Source: JANXVV01 sp038230975 (GTDB taxonomy: Bacteria; Planctomycetota; Phycisphaerae; Tepidisphaerales; Tepidisphaeraceae). Taken from it: 6,897 bases of DNA. The translations under genes and the position numbers were made by a program. The stretch covers positions 1-6,897 of the forward strand of contig JBBRMF010000274.1 of assembly GCA_038230975.1 (NCBI GenBank), read 5' to 3'. Of the stretch, positions 5,551 to 6,897 are shown in pieces (position 1 is the stretch's first letter; the number at the start of each line of letters is the position of its first letter). The notes under the pieces were generated by a model that did no database searches, was not told the origin of the DNA, and saw only the letters and a list, made by a program, of their open reading frames with translations.

Positions 5551-6867
5551 ATGATCCCCGTCCTCCAATTACAGAATGAATCCGATCGCGCGCGGGTTGA
5601 GTCGATGCTCGCGGCGTTGCGCCTTGATCCGGTTGAAGTGGCGCTGAATGAAGGCGGGCGCGCGAAGCATGTCGCGATAGTGCAGCAGATTCTGACGGAT
5701 GTTTCAAAACATGGCGACCAGGCTGTCGTCGATTTATCGCGAAAGTTTGACGATCCTGAATTCACGGCCGCCCAGATCCGGGTGACGCAGGAAGAAATGC
5801 GAGATGCGGTATCGCGCGTGCCTGCGGATCAGATGGCCGCCATTCGCCGTTCCATTGCGCAGGTGCGTGAATATCAAACGCACATCATGCCGAAAGACCC
5901 ACCGGCATTGCGCCGGCCAGGTGTTGAACTCGGATTGCGATTCACACCGCTGGATAGCGTTGGCCTGCTCGTGCCGGGTGGCAAAGCCAGTTACCCATCG
6001 AGTCTGATCATGCTTGCCGTGCCGGCGCAGGTGGCGGGTGTCAGGCGGATCGTGGCCTGCTCGCCGCCCAGTAAATATGGGCGCAGTGATCTCATGCTGG
6101 CGACGTACTACGAACTGGGTTTGACTGAAGTCTTCCGCGCGGGCGGCGCGGGGGCGGTTGCCGCGATGGCATTCGGAACGGCCACCATTCCACACGTCGA
6201 TAAAATCGTCGGCCCGGGAAACACCTACGTTCAATTGGCCAAGCGCGCGTTGGCTGGCTGTGTGGGGATTGACGGCTACCTCGGGCCCAGCGAAATCCTG
6301 ATTCTCGCCGATGACAGCGGCGGCCCCAATTTCATCGCCGCCGACATGATCGCGCAGGCGGAACATGATCCGGGAAGTTGCTTTTTGCTGACGACTTCCG
6401 AAACGCTCGCGAATGCCGTCACATCAGAATTGCAAAAGCAAACCGCGCTGCGCGACCGTTCCGATGCCATCGTAAAAGCGCTGAATGACAGTAGCGCGAT
6501 CATCATCGATCCCTCGATGGACCATCTGATTGCCTTGGCCAATGGCTTTGCCGCCGAGCACGTCAATCTTCAAACACGGGATGATGCAACCATTCTCGCG
6601 AAACTGGTACATGCCGGCGCGGTGTTCGTCGGCCCGCATTCACCGGTCGCTGCCGGCGATTACGTTGCTGGCCCGAGCCATTGCCTGCCGACGAACACAA
6701 CCGCCCGATTCTCCAGCGGAATCAGCGTCTATGAATTCTTAAAGCGGAGTAGTGTGGTCCGTTACGAACCGGCCGGATTGTCCGCGGATGCGCCGGCGAT
6801 TATCGCGATGGCGAATGCTGAACATCTGGATGGGCACGCGGCAAGTGTCGAGGTGCGAGTGAAGTAG
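5551..6867 (+). CDS. hisD: Histidinol dehydrogenase
   Basis: Zinc enzyme of the cytoplasm that oxidises L-histidinol to L-histidine with two NAD+, the last two reactions of histidine synthesis. The 438 residues match the family length (about 430–440). Seen: VPGGKASYPSS (from 141), the signature region VDKIVGPGNTYVQLAKR followed by VGIDGYLGPSEILILAD, zinc ligands Q269 and H272 in QAEHDPGS, the catalytic pair E336–H337 in AAEHVNLQ, D370 in AAGDYVAGPSH, FSSGISVYEFLKR, and H429 in HAASVEVR. Residue roles are by alignment to the E. coli enzyme (Gln259, His262, Glu326, His327, Asp360, His419). Every key residue is kept, so it should be active. In many planctomycete-like genomes his genes are scattered or in small groups; no other his gene lies upstream, and the window ends 30 bases downstream. 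Confidence 0.96.
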   Translation: MIPVLQLQNESDRARVESMLAALRLDPVEVALNEGGRAKHVAIVQQILTDVSKHGDQAVVDLSRKFDDPEFTAAQIRVTQEEMRDAVSRVPADQMAAIRRSIAQVREYQTHIMPKDPPALRRPGVELGLRFTPLDSVGLLVPGGKASYPSSLIMLAVPAQVAGVRRIVACSPPSKYGRSDLMLATYYELGLTEVFRAGGAGAVAAMAFGTATIPHVDKIVGPGNTYVQLAKRALAGCVGIDGYLGPSEILILADDSGGPNFIAADMIAQAEHDPGSCFLLTTSETLANAVTSELQKQTALRDRSDAIVKALNDSSAIIIDPSMDHLIALANGFAAEHVNLQTRDDATILAKLVHAGAVFVGPHSPVAAGDYVAGPSHCLPTNTTARFSSGISVYEFLKRSSVVRYEPAGLSADAPAIIAMANAEHLDGHAASVEVRVK

Positions 6868-6897
6868 TTATTTAGCCGGTCTCGCTTGCGCGCCGTG

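Noticed and set aside
5734..6366. 210-codon reverse-strand frame
   Set aside because: Antisense to the strongly conserved hisD core; no ribosome-binding site or domain.
1..6897. CRISPR array, tRNA or rRNA gene, prophage or complete insertion sequence
   Set aside because: I saw no regularly spaced direct repeats, no cloverleaf-like segment, and no transposase or integrase reading frame in the window.

Overview
The window looks like chromosomal housekeeping DNA from a Gram-negative-type bacterium of moderate GC content; sampled 60-base blocks are about 58% GC in ordinary coding sequence. The best guess is the Planctomycetota–Verrucomicrobiota group. This rests on the interspersed palindromic repeats (a 'GGCATGGGCGTC…' inverted repeat and a 'CACAAAGGCACGAAGGACACG' repeat), on the EISPGYTELNDP form of lysyl-tRNA synthetase, and on a LolC/E-type permease with a large internal insert. 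It is inference from memory of such genomes, not from a search.

Layout, all genes on the + strand: (1) lysS, lysyl-tRNA synthetase, cut by the left edge, reading to 1606; (2) a short ORF at 1628–1798 with a strong ribosome-binding site, encoding a 56-residue ribbon-helix-helix-like protein; (3) a 241-base gap (1799–2039) with only a weak promoter-like pair and a small hairpin; (4) a LolC/LolE-family ABC permease (2040–3740) overlapping by ATGA (4 bases) with (5) a LolD-type ATPase (3737–4513); (6) a perfect 9-bp hairpin in the gap before ilvE; (7) ilvE, branched-chain aminotransferase (4571–5446); (8) a long REP-doublet-like inverted repeat (5454–5518); (9) hisD, histidinol dehydrogenase (5551–6867). 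The last 30 bases hold nothing recognisable.

The permease and ATPase should form one inner-membrane transporter of the lipoprotein-releasing (LolCDE) or MacB-like type. With only one permease gene here, a homodimeric permease is likely. A lysS–lolC/E–lolD order is, as I recall, seen in several Gram-negative phyla, so the short ribbon-helix-helix ORF may be an addition to an old cluster. ilvE and hisD are amino-acid biosynthesis genes, each complete in its catalytic residues, and are probably separate from the transporter unit.

I see no new multi-gene system. The points most worth a second look are the repeat-derived peptide and the atypical segment inside lysS, the small ribbon-helix-helix ORF, and the two palindromic repeats that bracket ilvE and share the sequence GGCATGG at their outer left edges.
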